This document shows, piece after piece, positions 7,916-16,000 of a stretch of 64,000 nucleotides of DNA (within the stretch, counting starts at the first letter, position 1; each line of letters starts with the position of its first letter). The stretch is from Paracidovorax wautersii (GTDB lineage: Bacteria; Pseudomonadota; Gammaproteobacteria; Burkholderiales; Burkholderiaceae_C). The notes beneath the pieces are model-generated. The model worked only from the letters and a program-made list of their open reading frames with translations. It was not told the origin of the DNA and did no database searches. The stretch is taken from contig NZ_JAVIZX010000001.1 of NCBI RefSeq assembly GCF_031453675.1, positions 62,001 to 126,000 on the forward strand, written 5' to 3'. The translations under genes were made by a program, and so were the position numbers.

Positions 7916-8581
7916 TCAGTGCAGTTGACCGGCGGTTTCGCGCACGTCGTTTTTTACGGTCAGTGCGGTTTCGATCAGCACACGCAAGGCCTGTACCTGC
8001 GTGGCCAATGCCATGCTGGGCGCGCCCGGGTTGCGGGCGGCCTGCTCGGGCAGATAGGGCACGTGCACGAAGCCGCCGCGCGTGCGCGACGGGTCGCCCC
8101 GCTTGGCCAGCCGGTGCATCAGCGCATAGAAGATGTGGTTGCACACGAAGGTGCCGGCGGTGTTGGACACCGAGGCCGGCAGCCCCTGCGCACGCAGATC
8201 GCGCACGATGGCCTTGAGCGGCAGCGTGGAGAAATACGCGGCTGGGCCGCCGGACACCGCGGGAGCGTCCACCGGCTGCTGGCCGCCGTTGTCGGGAATG
8301 CGCGCGTCGTCCATGTTGATGGCCACGCGCTCGGGCGTGATGTCCACGCGCCCGCCTGCCAGGCCCAGGCTGATCACCAGCGTGGGCTGCCACTGCAGCA
8401 GCGCCGCATCCAGTTGCTCGATGGCCTTGCCGAACACGCAGGGCAACTGCACCGCGCGCACCGTGGCGCCCTCGCACACCCAGCCATCCAGCGCCCGGGC
8501 CACTTCCCACGAGGGATTGACCGGGTCCTTGTCGAACGGCTCGAAGCCGGTCAGCAGCACATTCACAGCAGGTTCAGACAT
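7916..8581 (-). CDS. pcp: pyroglutamyl-peptidase I (C15 family)
   Basis: The protein has 221 residues. The start [27 protein letters not shown] is the family N-terminus. The catalytic triad is recognisable: Glu in [13 protein letters not shown], Cys in [14 protein letters not shown] and His in [12 protein letters not shown]. It removes N-terminal pyroglutamate from peptides in the cytoplasm and so feeds 5-oxoproline to the PxpABC proteins encoded next to it. It is separated from the DUF979 gene by about 150 bp that hold a dispersed repeat, and from pxpA by 52 bp. Confidence 0.93.
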   Translation of the reverse strand: MSEPAVNVLLTGFEPFDKDPVNPSWEVARALDGWVCEGATVRAVQLPCVFGKAIEQLDAALLQWQPTLVISLGLAGGRVDITPERVAINMDDARIPDNGGQQPVDAPAVSGGPAAYFSTLPLKAIVRDLRAQGLPASVSNTAGTFVCNHIFYALMHRLAKRGDPSRTRGGFVHVPYLPEQAARNPGAPSMALATQVQALRVLIETALTVKNDVRETAGQLH

Positions 8582-8633
8582 GGTTTGGAGCCTTTCATTT
8601 CAGGGCGCGGCGTTGATTGGGATTTGCCAGCAA

Positions 8634-8729
8634 CCGCCGCGCAAGGGCCGCCCCGCAGCGCTGGCGGTGTCCCCCTTCCCATCGCGCAGCGATGAGAGAA
8701 GGGGGAAGGCGCGCAGCGCCTCAGGGGGA
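8634..8729. repeat. dispersed palindromic repeat, family A, full copy
   Basis: The block order is CGCAAGGGCCGCCCCGC, GCGCTGG, GTGTCCCCC, CGCGCAGCGATGAGAGAAG, GGGGAAGGCGCGCAGCGCCT and CAGGGGGA. Nearly the same series occurs at 39863-39951, and a partial one at 5445-5490. It lies between the DUF979 stop and pcp. The paired C-runs and G-runs could form a large hairpin in the transcript. Confidence 0.65.
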
Positions 8730-8735
8730 TGCTCC

Positions 8736-9692
8736 CTACCGGAACATCAGGAAATACAACAGGAACACGTTGCAGGTCAGCAGCGCCAGCGCCGTGGGCA
8801 CCTGCGCGCGTATCACCGCATTCTTGTCCGGCAGCTCCAGCAGCGCGGCCGGCACGATGTTGAAGTTGGCAGCCATCGGCGTCAGCAGCGTACCGCAGTA
8901 GCCCGACAGCATGCCGATGGCGGCCATCACGGCGGGGTCACCACCGTACACGCCCACCAGGATCGGCACGCCCACGCCACCCGTCATCACCGGGAAGGCC
9001 GCGAAGCCGTTGCCCATGATGATGGTGAACAGCGCCATGCCGATCACGTACACGGCCACGGCGACGAAGCGCAGGTCCATGTTGATGTAGGTGGTGGTCA
9101 CGTGCGCCACGGCCTTGCCCACGCCGGCGTCGGAGAACACCAGGCCCAGCATGCCCAGCATCTGCGGCAGCACCAGGGCCCAGCCCAGGGCGTCCGTCAG
9201 GCGGCGCGATTCGCGCAGGCCCTGGGCCGGCGTCTCACGCGTCAGCCAGCAGGCCAGCGCCAGCGAGACCACGCAGCCCACGCCCAGGCTCACCAGCGTG
9301 GTGTTCTTGGGGTCGAGCAGTGGCGTGCCACCGACGATGAGGTGCTTGGCCGACAGCGTGCCGATCATAGTGATCAGCGGAATCGCCAGCGCAGGGATGA
9401 ACAGCTTGTTGCCCAGGCGCTTGGCGCTGGCGACATAGTCGGCATCGGTGCGGCCACCGTGCTTGCCGCTGCCCACACCGCCGAAACCGGCGATCACGGC
9501 CATGACCACGGCGCCGACGCCCACCCACATGGGGGGAATCAGGTCACCGATCACGAAGACCAGGGCATACAGCGCCCAGAACAGGCCGCTGGAGAAACGC
9601 TTGGGGTTGGTCTTGTCGGTCAGCGTCGAGAACGCGGTGACCGCCAGGATGAAACCGACCAGGTAGTAGAGATGTTGGATCGTGAGCGTCAT
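8736..9692 (-). CDS. DUF979 family membrane protein
   Basis: The protein has 318 residues with about nine to ten hydrophobic segments, starting LTIQHLYYLVGFILAVTAFS and ending TALALLTCNVFLLYFLMFR. Landmarks are a KHGGRTDADYVASAKRLGNK cytoplasmic loop and the Gly-rich ITGGVGVPI-type region VMTGGVGVPILVGVYGGDPA. DUF979 proteins occur in tandem with DUF969 proteins next to pcp/pxp genes, and together they resemble a split permease. Import of pyroglutamate or pyroglutamyl peptides is the likely role by context; it is not demonstrated from sequence. Confidence 0.85.
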   Translation of the reverse strand: MTLTIQHLYYLVGFILAVTAFSTLTDKTNPKRFSSGLFWALYALVFVIGDLIPPMWVGVGAVVMAVIAGFGGVGSGKHGGRTDADYVASAKRLGNKLFIPALAIPLITMIGTLSAKHLIVGGTPLLDPKNTTLVSLGVGCVVSLALACWLTRETPAQGLRESRRLTDALGWALVLPQMLGMLGLVFSDAGVGKAVAHVTTTYINMDLRFVAVAVYVIGMALFTIIMGNGFAAFPVMTGGVGVPILVGVYGGDPAVMAAIGMLSGYCGTLLTPMAANFNIVPAALLELPDKNAVIRAQVPTALALLTCNVFLLYFLMFR

Positions 9693-9697
9693 GGCGT

Positions 9698-10432
9698 TCA
9701 GGCTCCCTTGTGGGCGGATGCGGATGCCGATGCACCGGCGGCTTCGGCCGCCAGTTCACGCTGCAGCACGCCGTCCAGGCGGTGCAGGCGCCAGGCGTGG
9801 ATGGCGAAGGCGCAGATGGCGGTAGGGATGCCCCACAGCGCGACGTGGATGGGTTCGACCTCGATGCCGGCTTCGCGCAGGAAGGTGGTCATCAGCACGA
9901 TGGCGCCGAAGGCCACGAAGATGTCTTCACCGAAGAACAGGCCCACGTTGTCGGTCGCGGCCGAGAAGGCGCGCAGCTTGTGGCGGATGCGGTCGGGCAG
10001 CTTGCCGTGGCGCGCCTCGGTGGCGCCTTCGGCCATGGGGGCGATCAGCGGGCGCACCATCTGCGGATGGCCGCCCAGGCTGGTCAGGCCGATGGCGGCC
10101 GTGAGCTGGCGTGCGGCCAGGTAGACGATCAGCAGGCGGCCGGCCGTGGCCGACTTGATGGAGCTGATCCAGTTCTGCGCATGCTGGCGCAGGCCGTGGC
10201 GCTCGAGCAGGCCGATCACCGCCAGCGGCAGCAGGATGATGAGCGGCAGGTTGCGCGTCTTGACGAACCCGGCGCCGATGGTCGCCAGGATTTTGTCGAT
10301 GGGAAAGCCCGCGGCGAACGCCGTGGCGATGGCCGTGACGATCACGACCAGCATCGGATTGAACCGCAGGATGAACCCCGCGATGATGACGGCCACTCCG
10401 ATGAGCGGCCACAGATTGACGTCACTAAGCAT
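9698..10432 (-). CDS. DUF969 family membrane protein
   Basis: The protein has 244 residues. The start LSDVNLWPLIGVAVIIAGFILRFNPMLVVIVTAIATAFAAGFPIDK is typical of DUF969. Further helices include RNLPLIILLPLAVIGLLERHGLRQHAQ and LLIVYLAARQLTAAIGLTSLGGHP. It is the first gene of the leftward pyroglutamate unit and lies 5 bp before DUF979, so the two are probably made together as one membrane complex. An operator-like palindrome lies 210 bp upstream, and a GntR-family regulator gene is divergent. The function is inferred from this context only. Confidence 0.85.
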   Translation of the reverse strand: MLSDVNLWPLIGVAVIIAGFILRFNPMLVVIVTAIATAFAAGFPIDKILATIGAGFVKTRNLPLIILLPLAVIGLLERHGLRQHAQNWISSIKSATAGRLLIVYLAARQLTAAIGLTSLGGHPQMVRPLIAPMAEGATEARHGKLPDRIRHKLRAFSAATDNVGLFFGEDIFVAFGAIVLMTTFLREAGIEVEPIHVALWGIPTAICAFAIHAWRLHRLDGVLQRELAAEAAGASASASAHKGA

Positions 10433-11124
10433 GTTGATCCTTCATTGAACAGACACCCGCCGTCCGGCCAGAGCGAGCACGTGCACTGCGCTCCCGGCCG
10501 TTCCAGCCCGCCCGGACGCTGGCTTCTCGCCATGCATCCATCCGGGCCGGCCCCCTGCCAGCCCCTCGGAGCCGACGACTGCCTGATGCAATCCCCATGC
10601 CAATCAATGAACAAATATCCACCAATCAGCCCATCAAATATTCTGTTTTGTTGAACAAAAACAGACTTTGAAAATACAAACTGCACCAAGTTGTCTCACA
10701 TGACGCGGATTCTGCCCAACGATGAGGCATATCAAATCCCCGAGGAAACCCTAGGGATGGGCTATTTGGTGTGGCCGCGAGGCAGGGGTGGGACCCGGGA
10801 GGCGGCTTGAGACGGCACGGGGCTGCAGGTTGGCGCCCGTGCCGCAAGCGCTGAGTACGGGGTGGGAGGCACGGGGTGTGTGAAGGCGTGTTGCGCGGCG
10901 GCTTGCCTTCGGATCACCCACCAACAGGCCTCGGTGCCCATGCGTTGCAGGCGGTTCCGGACGAATGTTCTCAGCCCCAAGGGCTCGGCCCACGCCCGCG
11001 CCTCCGGCGAAGGCCGCCTCGAAATCTGCTACAAACCGTTCCATGCCTGCCGCGACCGTCGAAGGGCGAAGCGCCGACCGGCGCGCCTTCTGTGGCCCCC
11101 TGCAACCCGCCCATTCCGCCCGGC
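10433..11124. other. divergent regulatory region between DUF969 and GntR genes
   Basis: These 690 bp contain an AT-rich core (10600-10750) with a palindrome at 10642-10665, likely the promoter zone of the leftward unit. The part at 10780-11120 is GC-rich. It has small open frames on both strands but none with a recognisable protein or good ribosome binding site, so I call no gene there. Confidence 0.5.
10642..10665. promoter_or_regulatory. near-palindromic operator candidate of the pyroglutamate unit
   Basis: TCTGTTTTGTT and AACAAAAACAGA are inverted copies with one extra A in the right arm, in the AT-rich divergent region 210 bp upstream of the DUF969 start. The adjacent divergent gene encodes a GntR/FCD regulator, which is the natural candidate to bind it. 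Confidence 0.45.
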
Positions 11125-11805
11125 ATGACCTCCGAACTCCCGACGAACGCCCCCACGCTGAACGACCGCATGGCGGAGCTGATCCGTCACAAGATCGTTC
11201 AGGGGGAGTTCACCCCCGGCCAACGACTGTCCGAAGCCGCCCTGAGCGAGAGCCTGGAGATCTCGCGCAACACCTTGCGCGAGGTGTTCCGCCTGTTGAC
11301 CAAGGAAGGTCTGCTCAAGTACGAGCCCAACCGCGGCGTGTCGGTGGCGGTGCCTAGCATTGCCTCGATCATCGACATCTACCGGGTGCGCCGGCTCATC
11401 GAATGCCAGGCCCTTGCCCAGGCCTATCCCCGCCACCCCGCCAAAAAACATCTGCGTGACGCCGTCGATACGGCGCTGCGCTGCCGCGAGGCCGGCGACT
11501 GGCAGGGCGTGGGCACCGCCAACATGGAATTCCACATGGCCATCGTCGAGCTGGCTGACAGCGAGCGGCTGAACGTGATGTTCTCGCACATCCTGGCCGA
11601 GCTGCGCCTGGCGTTCGGCCTGCTGAACGATCTGGAGTTCCTGCACGCGCCCTATGTGGACATGAACGTCAAGATCGTCGAGCTTTTCGAGGCCGGCAAG
11701 CTGGCCGAGGCCTCCACCGAACTGCACGAGTACCTGGTGCATTCCGAACGCATCCTGCTGGGCGTCTACGCGCGCCGGCTCTCCGACTCCGGCCAGCTGC
11801 GGTAG
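11125..11805 (+). CDS. GntR family transcriptional regulator (FCD type)
   Basis: The protein has 226 residues. The N-terminal winged helix is DRMAELIRHKIVQGEFTPGQ followed by RLSEAALSESLEISRNTLREVFRLL, the standard GntR signature. It is followed by an all-helical FCD domain (RRLIECQALAQAYPRHP; NMEFHMAIVELADSERLNVMF) that usually binds a small carboxylate with a metal through Asp/His residues. The gene is divergent from the DUF969-DUF979-pcp-pxp unit and probably controls it in response to pyroglutamate or a related acid; that is inference from position. The start at 11125 was chosen because the family domain begins about 10 residues later and the upstream frame is GC-rich with no motif. Confidence 0.88.
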   Translation: MTSELPTNAPTLNDRMAELIRHKIVQGEFTPGQRLSEAALSESLEISRNTLREVFRLLTKEGLLKYEPNRGVSVAVPSIASIIDIYRVRRLIECQALAQAYPRHPAKKHLRDAVDTALRCREAGDWQGVGTANMEFHMAIVELADSERLNVMFSHILAELRLAFGLLNDLEFLHAPYVDMNVKIVELFEAGKLAEASTELHEYLVHSERILLGVYARRLSDSGQLR

Positions 11806-11863
11806 GCGCAGCGGCGTAGCGTAGCCCCACCATCCCACCGACCCTCTCCGCCCTCCATACACC

Positions 11864-12568
11864 ATGAGCGCCACCGACACCTCCGTCATCTACGGCACCG
11901 AAGACCTGCTCGTCAGCCTGTGCAACTCCGTCACCCGCGTGCTGAGCGTGGCCACGCAAAAGCCCCTGCACTACTCCGGCATGGTCCAGCGCATCACCAA
12001 GACCTGCCTGAAGCCCGACATCGGCTGCTTCGTGCTGTTCGACGGCGGTTTTTCGGGGCTGGTCATCATCAACTTCTCGAAAGAGGCGGCGATGGAGATC
12101 TACCGGAGCTACCTGCTGAGCATGGGCATGTCGCAGGCGGATTTGGCCACGTCGTACACCTCTGACGAGGTGGCCAACGTGATGGGTGAGCTGATGAACC
12201 AGGTGGTGGGCGACTTCACCGGCAAGGTGCGGCGCGAGCTGCAGACCCACATCACGCAGAACCAGCCCAAGATGCTGGTGCTCAACCAGCAGGTGGTGTT
12301 GAGCGTGGACGCCAACCTCGACAAGCCGGAAGCCCGCCGCGTGACTTTCTACACGGCCTCCAACCACATCTTCTACCTGGAACTGGCCATCGACCGCACG
12401 GAGTTCGTCAAAGTCGTTGACTTCGAGCCCCAGGAGACGCCCGACCCCGACGCGCTGATCGCGGCCCAGAACACCCCTGCCCCGTCCTCGCCATCTCAGG
12501 CAGGCAGCGCCGGCGCCACGGGCGGCGACAGCGACACCGACGCGCTGTTGCGGTCCCTGGGCATGTAA
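11864..12568 (+). CDS. DUF3334 / CheX-like protein
   Basis: The protein has 234 residues and no signal peptide. The core resembles the CheX/CheC phosphatase fold: GLVIINFSKEAAMEIYRSYL, then SDEVANVMGELMNQVVGDFTGKV, where the E-x-x-N-x-x-x-x pattern matches the acidic/Asn active-site helix of CheC/CheX/FliY phosphatases. It is followed by a Pro/Ala/Ser/Gly tail ending DTDALLRSLGM, a short C-terminal peptide of the kind that may dock partners. A role in dephosphorylating a receiver is possible but only inferred. No chemotaxis genes adjoin it. It lies 58 bp after the GntR gene. Confidence 0.75.
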   Translation: MSATDTSVIYGTEDLLVSLCNSVTRVLSVATQKPLHYSGMVQRITKTCLKPDIGCFVLFDGGFSGLVIINFSKEAAMEIYRSYLLSMGMSQADLATSYTSDEVANVMGELMNQVVGDFTGKVRRELQTHITQNQPKMLVLNQQVVLSVDANLDKPEARRVTFYTASNHIFYLELAIDRTEFVKVVDFEPQETPDPDALIAAQNTPAPSSPSQAGSAGATGGDSDTDALLRSLGM

Positions 12569-13190
12569 TTGCTACATATTTAGTAGCATATAGCGCTTAT
12601 TTGACAAGGGCTTCAGCCATTTTCTATCGATTTTTGGCCATTGCGGTCAGCCGGGCCACGCTGGCGCGGCCCTGGCTCTGGCGCGCCTGTACGTGCAGGG
12701 CCGCCGGCTGTCCTCCCCGTTGTAGGGTGAACCGGGGGCGCCCAGCGCGTGGTCGGCGCTCCTGGAGCGCCCTTGGCTGTCGGTAGCGGAACTGCAGCTT
12801 TCCACGGCGGCGCCCCACCGCCCTGCACTTGGCCCCCTCCCTCTGCACCCATCGAGTGAAAGTGCGCGCTGCGGCCCGGGAGGGCCGCAAGGCGCAAAAC
12901 GCAGCCATAGCCTGGCTGTGGCGAGTACTCGCAGCGCCGCAGGCTGCCCGAGTCCGCAGGCGAACGGCGCGGTGGTTGGTGGATATCTCCTAGCAGCCAC
13001 CGCGATCGCAGGTAAGGAGGGTCGGCGCACTAAGGCGGAAGGGAGTGCCTGAACCCACGCCTCCCTTCGCCCCCCTCCCCCACTCTCCGAAGCCCTGGCC
13101 TCACATGGCCTGCCGCTCCTTCTCAGGACACACAGGCTTCCATCAGGCAGCCGTACGGGAAAACCCACCCCCACACGGCAGCAACAAGCG
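12569..13190. other. gene-free, repeat-bearing region
   Basis: After a family B hairpin repeat (12570-12625) the region is about 560 bp of GC-rich DNA with no convincing gene. It contains short inverted stretches such as GGCCCGGGAGGGCC (12874-12887) and a block near 12890-12990. Its texture resembles dispersed non-coding repeats in related genomes, but no second copy lies in this window. No promoter or RNA could be supported. Confidence 0.4.
12570..12625. repeat. dispersed hairpin repeat, family B
   Basis: A perfect stem TGCTAC (12570-12575) with GTAGCA (12583-12588) is followed by AGCGCTTATTTGACAAGGGCT and a CAGCCATTTT tail. It starts 2 bp after the DUF3334 stop codon. Related sequences occur within pxpB-pxpC (6430-6490) and, as a larger inverted repeat, at 41571-41654. 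Confidence 0.6.
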
Positions 13191-13221
13191 TTGTCTTTTT
13201 CATATCGTTAGCTAGACTAAC
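13191..13221 (+). promoter_or_regulatory. promoter with overlapping TTA-N7-TAA operator, crotonase-vanAB unit
   Basis: A -35-like TTGTCT (13191-13196) and a -10-like TAGACT (13213-13218) are 16 bp apart. The palindrome GTTAG-CTAGA-CTAAC (13207-13221) covers the -10 element. The same TTA-N7-TAA pattern occurs at 17534, 22774 and 25270. A repressor bound here would block RNA polymerase; the MarR protein encoded at 17033 is the natural candidate. Confidence 0.6.
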
Positions 13222-13302
13222 TGATACCCTAAAAATCAATTCCCCAAAAAATCAATTACGGCAGCAGCATCGCTTGCCGTGATGCCCTACCAGAGAGCCC
13301 GC

Positions 13303-14115
13303 ATGACCCTTCCCGATTTCCTCCCTGCGCAGGGGCTGCTGGCGCACCTGACGGAATTGCAGGTCAGCGCCGCAGGAGCGGTCGCCCACATCCGCCTGAA
13401 CCGTCCCGCCAAGCGCAACGCCATCAACGAGGCGTTGATGCAGCAGCTGCACACGGCGCTCATCCATCTGCCCGCTTCCGCGGGAGCCCTCGTCATCAGC
13501 GGCGAAGGCCCGCATTTCTGCGCCGGGCTGGACCTTTCCGACCTGAGCGACCGCAGCGTCGCCGAAGGCATTCACCACTCGCGCGGATGGCACGCGGTGA
13601 TGGACGCTCTGCAGTACTTCCGCGTGCCCGTCGTGGTGGCGCTGCAGGGTGCGGTGGTGGGCGGCGGCCTGGAACTGGCTGCGGCAGCCCACATCCGCGT
13701 GGCGGATGCCAGCACCTACTTCGGCCTTCCGGAGGGGCAGCGCGGAATCTTCGTCGGCGGCGGCGGGTCGGCACGCATTCCGCGCTTGGCCGGCGTGGCC
13801 TGCATGACCGACATGATGCTCACAGGCCGGGTGCTGGATGCCAGCGAAGGCGAGCGGCGTGGCCTGGTGCAGTACGTGGTGCCCGAGGGCGGCTCGCTGG
13901 CCAAGGCGGTGGCGCTTGCGCAGCGCATCGCCACCAATGCGCCGCTGTCGAACTATGCGGTCGTCCAGGCCTTGCCCCGCATCGCCGACATGGCCCAGTC
14001 CGACGGGCTGTTCGTCGAGTCGCTCATGGCCGCCATCGCCCAGGGCGATGAGGCCGCCAAGCAACGGCTCGCGGACTTTCTGCAGGGCCGCGCCGCCAAG
14101 GTGCTCAAGACGTGA
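13303..14115 (+). CDS. enoyl-CoA hydratase/isomerase (crotonase) family protein
   Basis: The protein has 270 residues. The crotonase motifs are plain: IRLNRPAKRNAINEALMQQL, HFCAGLDLSDLS (CoA/oxyanion strand), VVALQGAVVGGGLELAAAAHIRVAD (second oxyanion-hole Gly) and YFGLPEGQRGIFVGGGGSAR. It is a close paralogue of the 270-residue protein at 21908-22720. It lacks the N-terminal 'WKTVKVE'-type features of classical feruloyl-CoA hydratase/lyase (Ech), so hydration of an aromatic enoyl-CoA without necessarily cleaving it is the safer call. It starts the vanAB operon. ATG 13303 was chosen; starts at 13279 (GTG) and 13282 (ATG) are also in frame and have no better ribosome site. Confidence 0.85.
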   Translation: MTLPDFLPAQGLLAHLTELQVSAAGAVAHIRLNRPAKRNAINEALMQQLHTALIHLPASAGALVISGEGPHFCAGLDLSDLSDRSVAEGIHHSRGWHAVMDALQYFRVPVVVALQGAVVGGGLELAAAAHIRVADASTYFGLPEGQRGIFVGGGGSARIPRLAGVACMTDMMLTGRVLDASEGERRGLVQYVVPEGGSLAKAVALAQRIATNAPLSNYAVVQALPRIADMAQSDGLFVESLMAAIAQGDEAAKQRLADFLQGRAAKVLKT

Positions 14116-14147
14116 TGGCCGCCATCCAACCCACCCAAGGAGTTTCT

Positions 14148-14927
14148 ATGCCATTCACTTCCCAGGCTGCACTTGTCACAGGCGCCGGCTCCGGTCTCGG
14201 CGAAGCCGTCGCACGGGCACTGGCCCAGGCCGGTGCGCGCGTTGCGCTGCTCGACATCCATCTGGCCGCGGCCGAGCGCGTTGCCGCCGAACTGCGGGCC
14301 CTGGGCCAGCAGGCCATCGCCGTGCACTGCGACATCGCCGACGAAGCCTCGGCCACGGACGCGCTCGACGCTGCCGCGGCCGCCCATGGCGACGCGCGCA
14401 TCCTCATGAACATCGCCGGAGTGGGTGGCGCCAGGCGGGTGATCCAGCGCGACGGGTCCCCGGCGCCGCTGGCCGACTTCGAACGCACCCTGCGCGTGAA
14501 CCTGCTCGGCACCTACAACATGGTGCGGCTCATGGCCGCGCGCGCCGCCCGGCTGGAGCCTCTCGTGGATGGGGCCCGCGGCGTGATCGTGAACACCGCA
14601 TCGGTCGCCGCGTTCGACGGCCAGGTCGGCCAGGAGGCATACGCCGCATCGAAAGCCGGCGTGGCCGGCATGACCCTGCCGCTGGCCCGCGACCTGGCGC
14701 AGTGGGGCATTCGTGTGTCCACCATCGCGCCCGGCATCTTCGCGACGCCGCTGCTCAAGGAACTGCCCGAGGCGGTGCAGCACACCCTGGCCGAGGCGAT
14801 TCCGTTTCCGAAGCGCCTGGGCCACCCCGAGGAATTCGCCGCGCTGGCCCTGCACATCGCCAGCAACGGGCACCTGAACGGCGAAGTGATTCGCCTGGAC
14901 GGCGCACTGCGGATGGCAGCGCGCTGA
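14148..14927 (+). CDS. short-chain dehydrogenase, 3-hydroxyacyl-CoA dehydrogenase type
   Basis: The protein has 259 residues. An AAGGAG box 6 nt before ATG 14148 decides the start over an upstream in-frame ATG. The nucleotide motif is TGAGSGLGEAVARALAQAGA with the following LLDIH Asp that favours NAD. The catalytic region is NTASVAAFDGQVGQEAYAAS followed by K (Ser, Tyr-x-x-x-Lys). The spacing and the IVNTASVAAFDGQ-GQ-AY motif match the HSD10/type II 3-hydroxyacyl-CoA dehydrogenases. In this operon it would oxidise the 3-hydroxy-3-arylpropionyl-CoA made by a crotonase to the beta-keto thioester; this is inference from family and context. Confidence 0.85.
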   Translation: MPFTSQAALVTGAGSGLGEAVARALAQAGARVALLDIHLAAAERVAAELRALGQQAIAVHCDIADEASATDALDAAAAAHGDARILMNIAGVGGARRVIQRDGSPAPLADFERTLRVNLLGTYNMVRLMAARAARLEPLVDGARGVIVNTASVAAFDGQVGQEAYAASKAGVAGMTLPLARDLAQWGIRVSTIAPGIFATPLLKELPEAVQHTLAEAIPFPKRLGHPEEFAALALHIASNGHLNGEVIRLDGALRMAAR

Positions 14928-14965
14928 CCCCCACGCCAACGAAGTCTTCAAAGGAGTCTTCCACC

Positions 14966-16000
14966 ATGTTCCCCCTCAACACCTGGTACGTTGCGGCACG
15001 CAGCGACGAGATCCCGCAGGACCGACCGCTGGGCCGGCGCATTTGCAACCAGGCACTGGCGATCTTCCGAAGCAGCGATGGCAGCGTCGCCGCCGTGGAA
15101 GACTTCTGCCCCCACCGCGGGGCGCCCCTGTCGCTGGGACGGGTGGAGGGCAACACGCTGGTGTGCGGCTACCACGGACTGGCGATGGGTTGCGACGGCA
15201 GGACCGTGTCGATGCCCTGCCAGCGCGTGCGCGGTTTTCCGGCCGGGCGCAGCTTTCCGCTGCACGAGGCCCACGGCTTCGTATGGATCTGGCCCGGGGA
15301 CCCGGCACTCGTCGATGTTGCGAAGATTCCGCGGTTCGACTGGCTCGGCAATCCGCAATACGCCTACGGCGGCGGGCTCTACCGCATCGGCTGCGATTAC
15401 CGCCTCATGATCGACAACCTGATGGATCTGACGCACGAAACCTACGTGCATTCCACCAGCATCGGCCAGAAGGAGATCGACGAGGTGCCGTGCCAGACGC
15501 ATGCGGACGGCGATCACGTGGTCACCCAGCGCCACATGGCAGGCATCGAAGCGCCCCCGTTCTGGAAGATGGCCCTGCGCATGAACGGCCTGCCCGACGA
15601 CCAACCGGTGGACCGCTGGCAGATCTGCCACTTCACGCCTCCCAGCCACGTGATGATCGAGGTCGGCGTCGCCCTGGAAGGCAAGGGCGGCTACAGCGCA
15701 CCCGACGAATTCAAGGCCGCCAGTTGGGTGGTGGACTTCATCACCCCGGAAACCGACACGTCCATCCACTATTTCTGGGGCATGGCACGGCGATTCCGGC
15801 CCGACGACGAGGCGCTGACGGCGCAGATCCGCGAGGGCCAGGGCCGCATCTTCGCGGAAGACCAGGAAATGCTGGAACGGCAACAGGCCAATCTGCTGGC
15901 CTACCCCGACCGCAAGCTCCTGCTGCTGAACATCGACGGCGGCGGGGTGCAGTCGCGCAAGGTCATCGAACGGTGGCTGCAGGCCGAGGCCGCTGCATGA
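14966..16000 (+). CDS. vanA: vanillate O-demethylase oxygenase subunit
   Basis: The protein has 344 residues with an AAAGGAG box before the start. The Rieske motif is C48-P-H50 and C67-G-Y-H70 (DFCPHRGAPLS; LVCGYHG). The mononuclear iron site lies in DNLMDLTHETYVHSTSIGQK, with the bridging Asp154 and His157/His162. The length and almost every block (MGCDGRTVSMP, DRWQICHFTPPSHVMIEVGV, DFITPETDTSIHYFWGMARR) match VanA proteins as I know them. It demethylates vanillate to protocatechuate and formaldehyde using electrons from VanB, whose ATG overlaps this stop codon. The substrate assignment agrees with the ferulate-type genes around it. Confidence 0.93.
   Translation: MFPLNTWYVAARSDEIPQDRPLGRRICNQALAIFRSSDGSVAAVEDFCPHRGAPLSLGRVEGNTLVCGYHGLAMGCDGRTVSMPCQRVRGFPAGRSFPLHEAHGFVWIWPGDPALVDVAKIPRFDWLGNPQYAYGGGLYRIGCDYRLMIDNLMDLTHETYVHSTSIGQKEIDEVPCQTHADGDHVVTQRHMAGIEAPPFWKMALRMNGLPDDQPVDRWQICHFTPPSHVMIEVGVALEGKGGYSAPDEFKAASWVVDFITPETDTSIHYFWGMARRFRPDDEALTAQIREGQGRIFAEDQEMLERQQANLLAYPDRKLLLLNIDGGGVQSRKVIERWLQAEAAA

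Noticed and set aside
10751-11044. Small minus-strand frame beginning MERFVADFEAAFAG before the GntR gene
   Set aside because: No ribosome site and no continuing conserved protein; the rest is low-complexity. Left as intergenic.
12647-13174. Minus-strand frame of 175 codons in the gene-free region
   Set aside because: Low-complexity Arg/Ala/Pro/Cys-rich translation, overlapped by similar frames in other phases; no motif.
13303-14115. Calling this crotonase the feruloyl-CoA hydratase/lyase Ech
   Set aside because: It lacks the characteristic N-terminal segment of Ech proteins and is closer to its own paralogue at 21908; only the crotonase family can be supported.
15043-15996. In-frame extension of vanB far upstream through vanA
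   Set aside because: VanA is certain in another frame, and VanB proteins begin where the ATGA overlap places the start.
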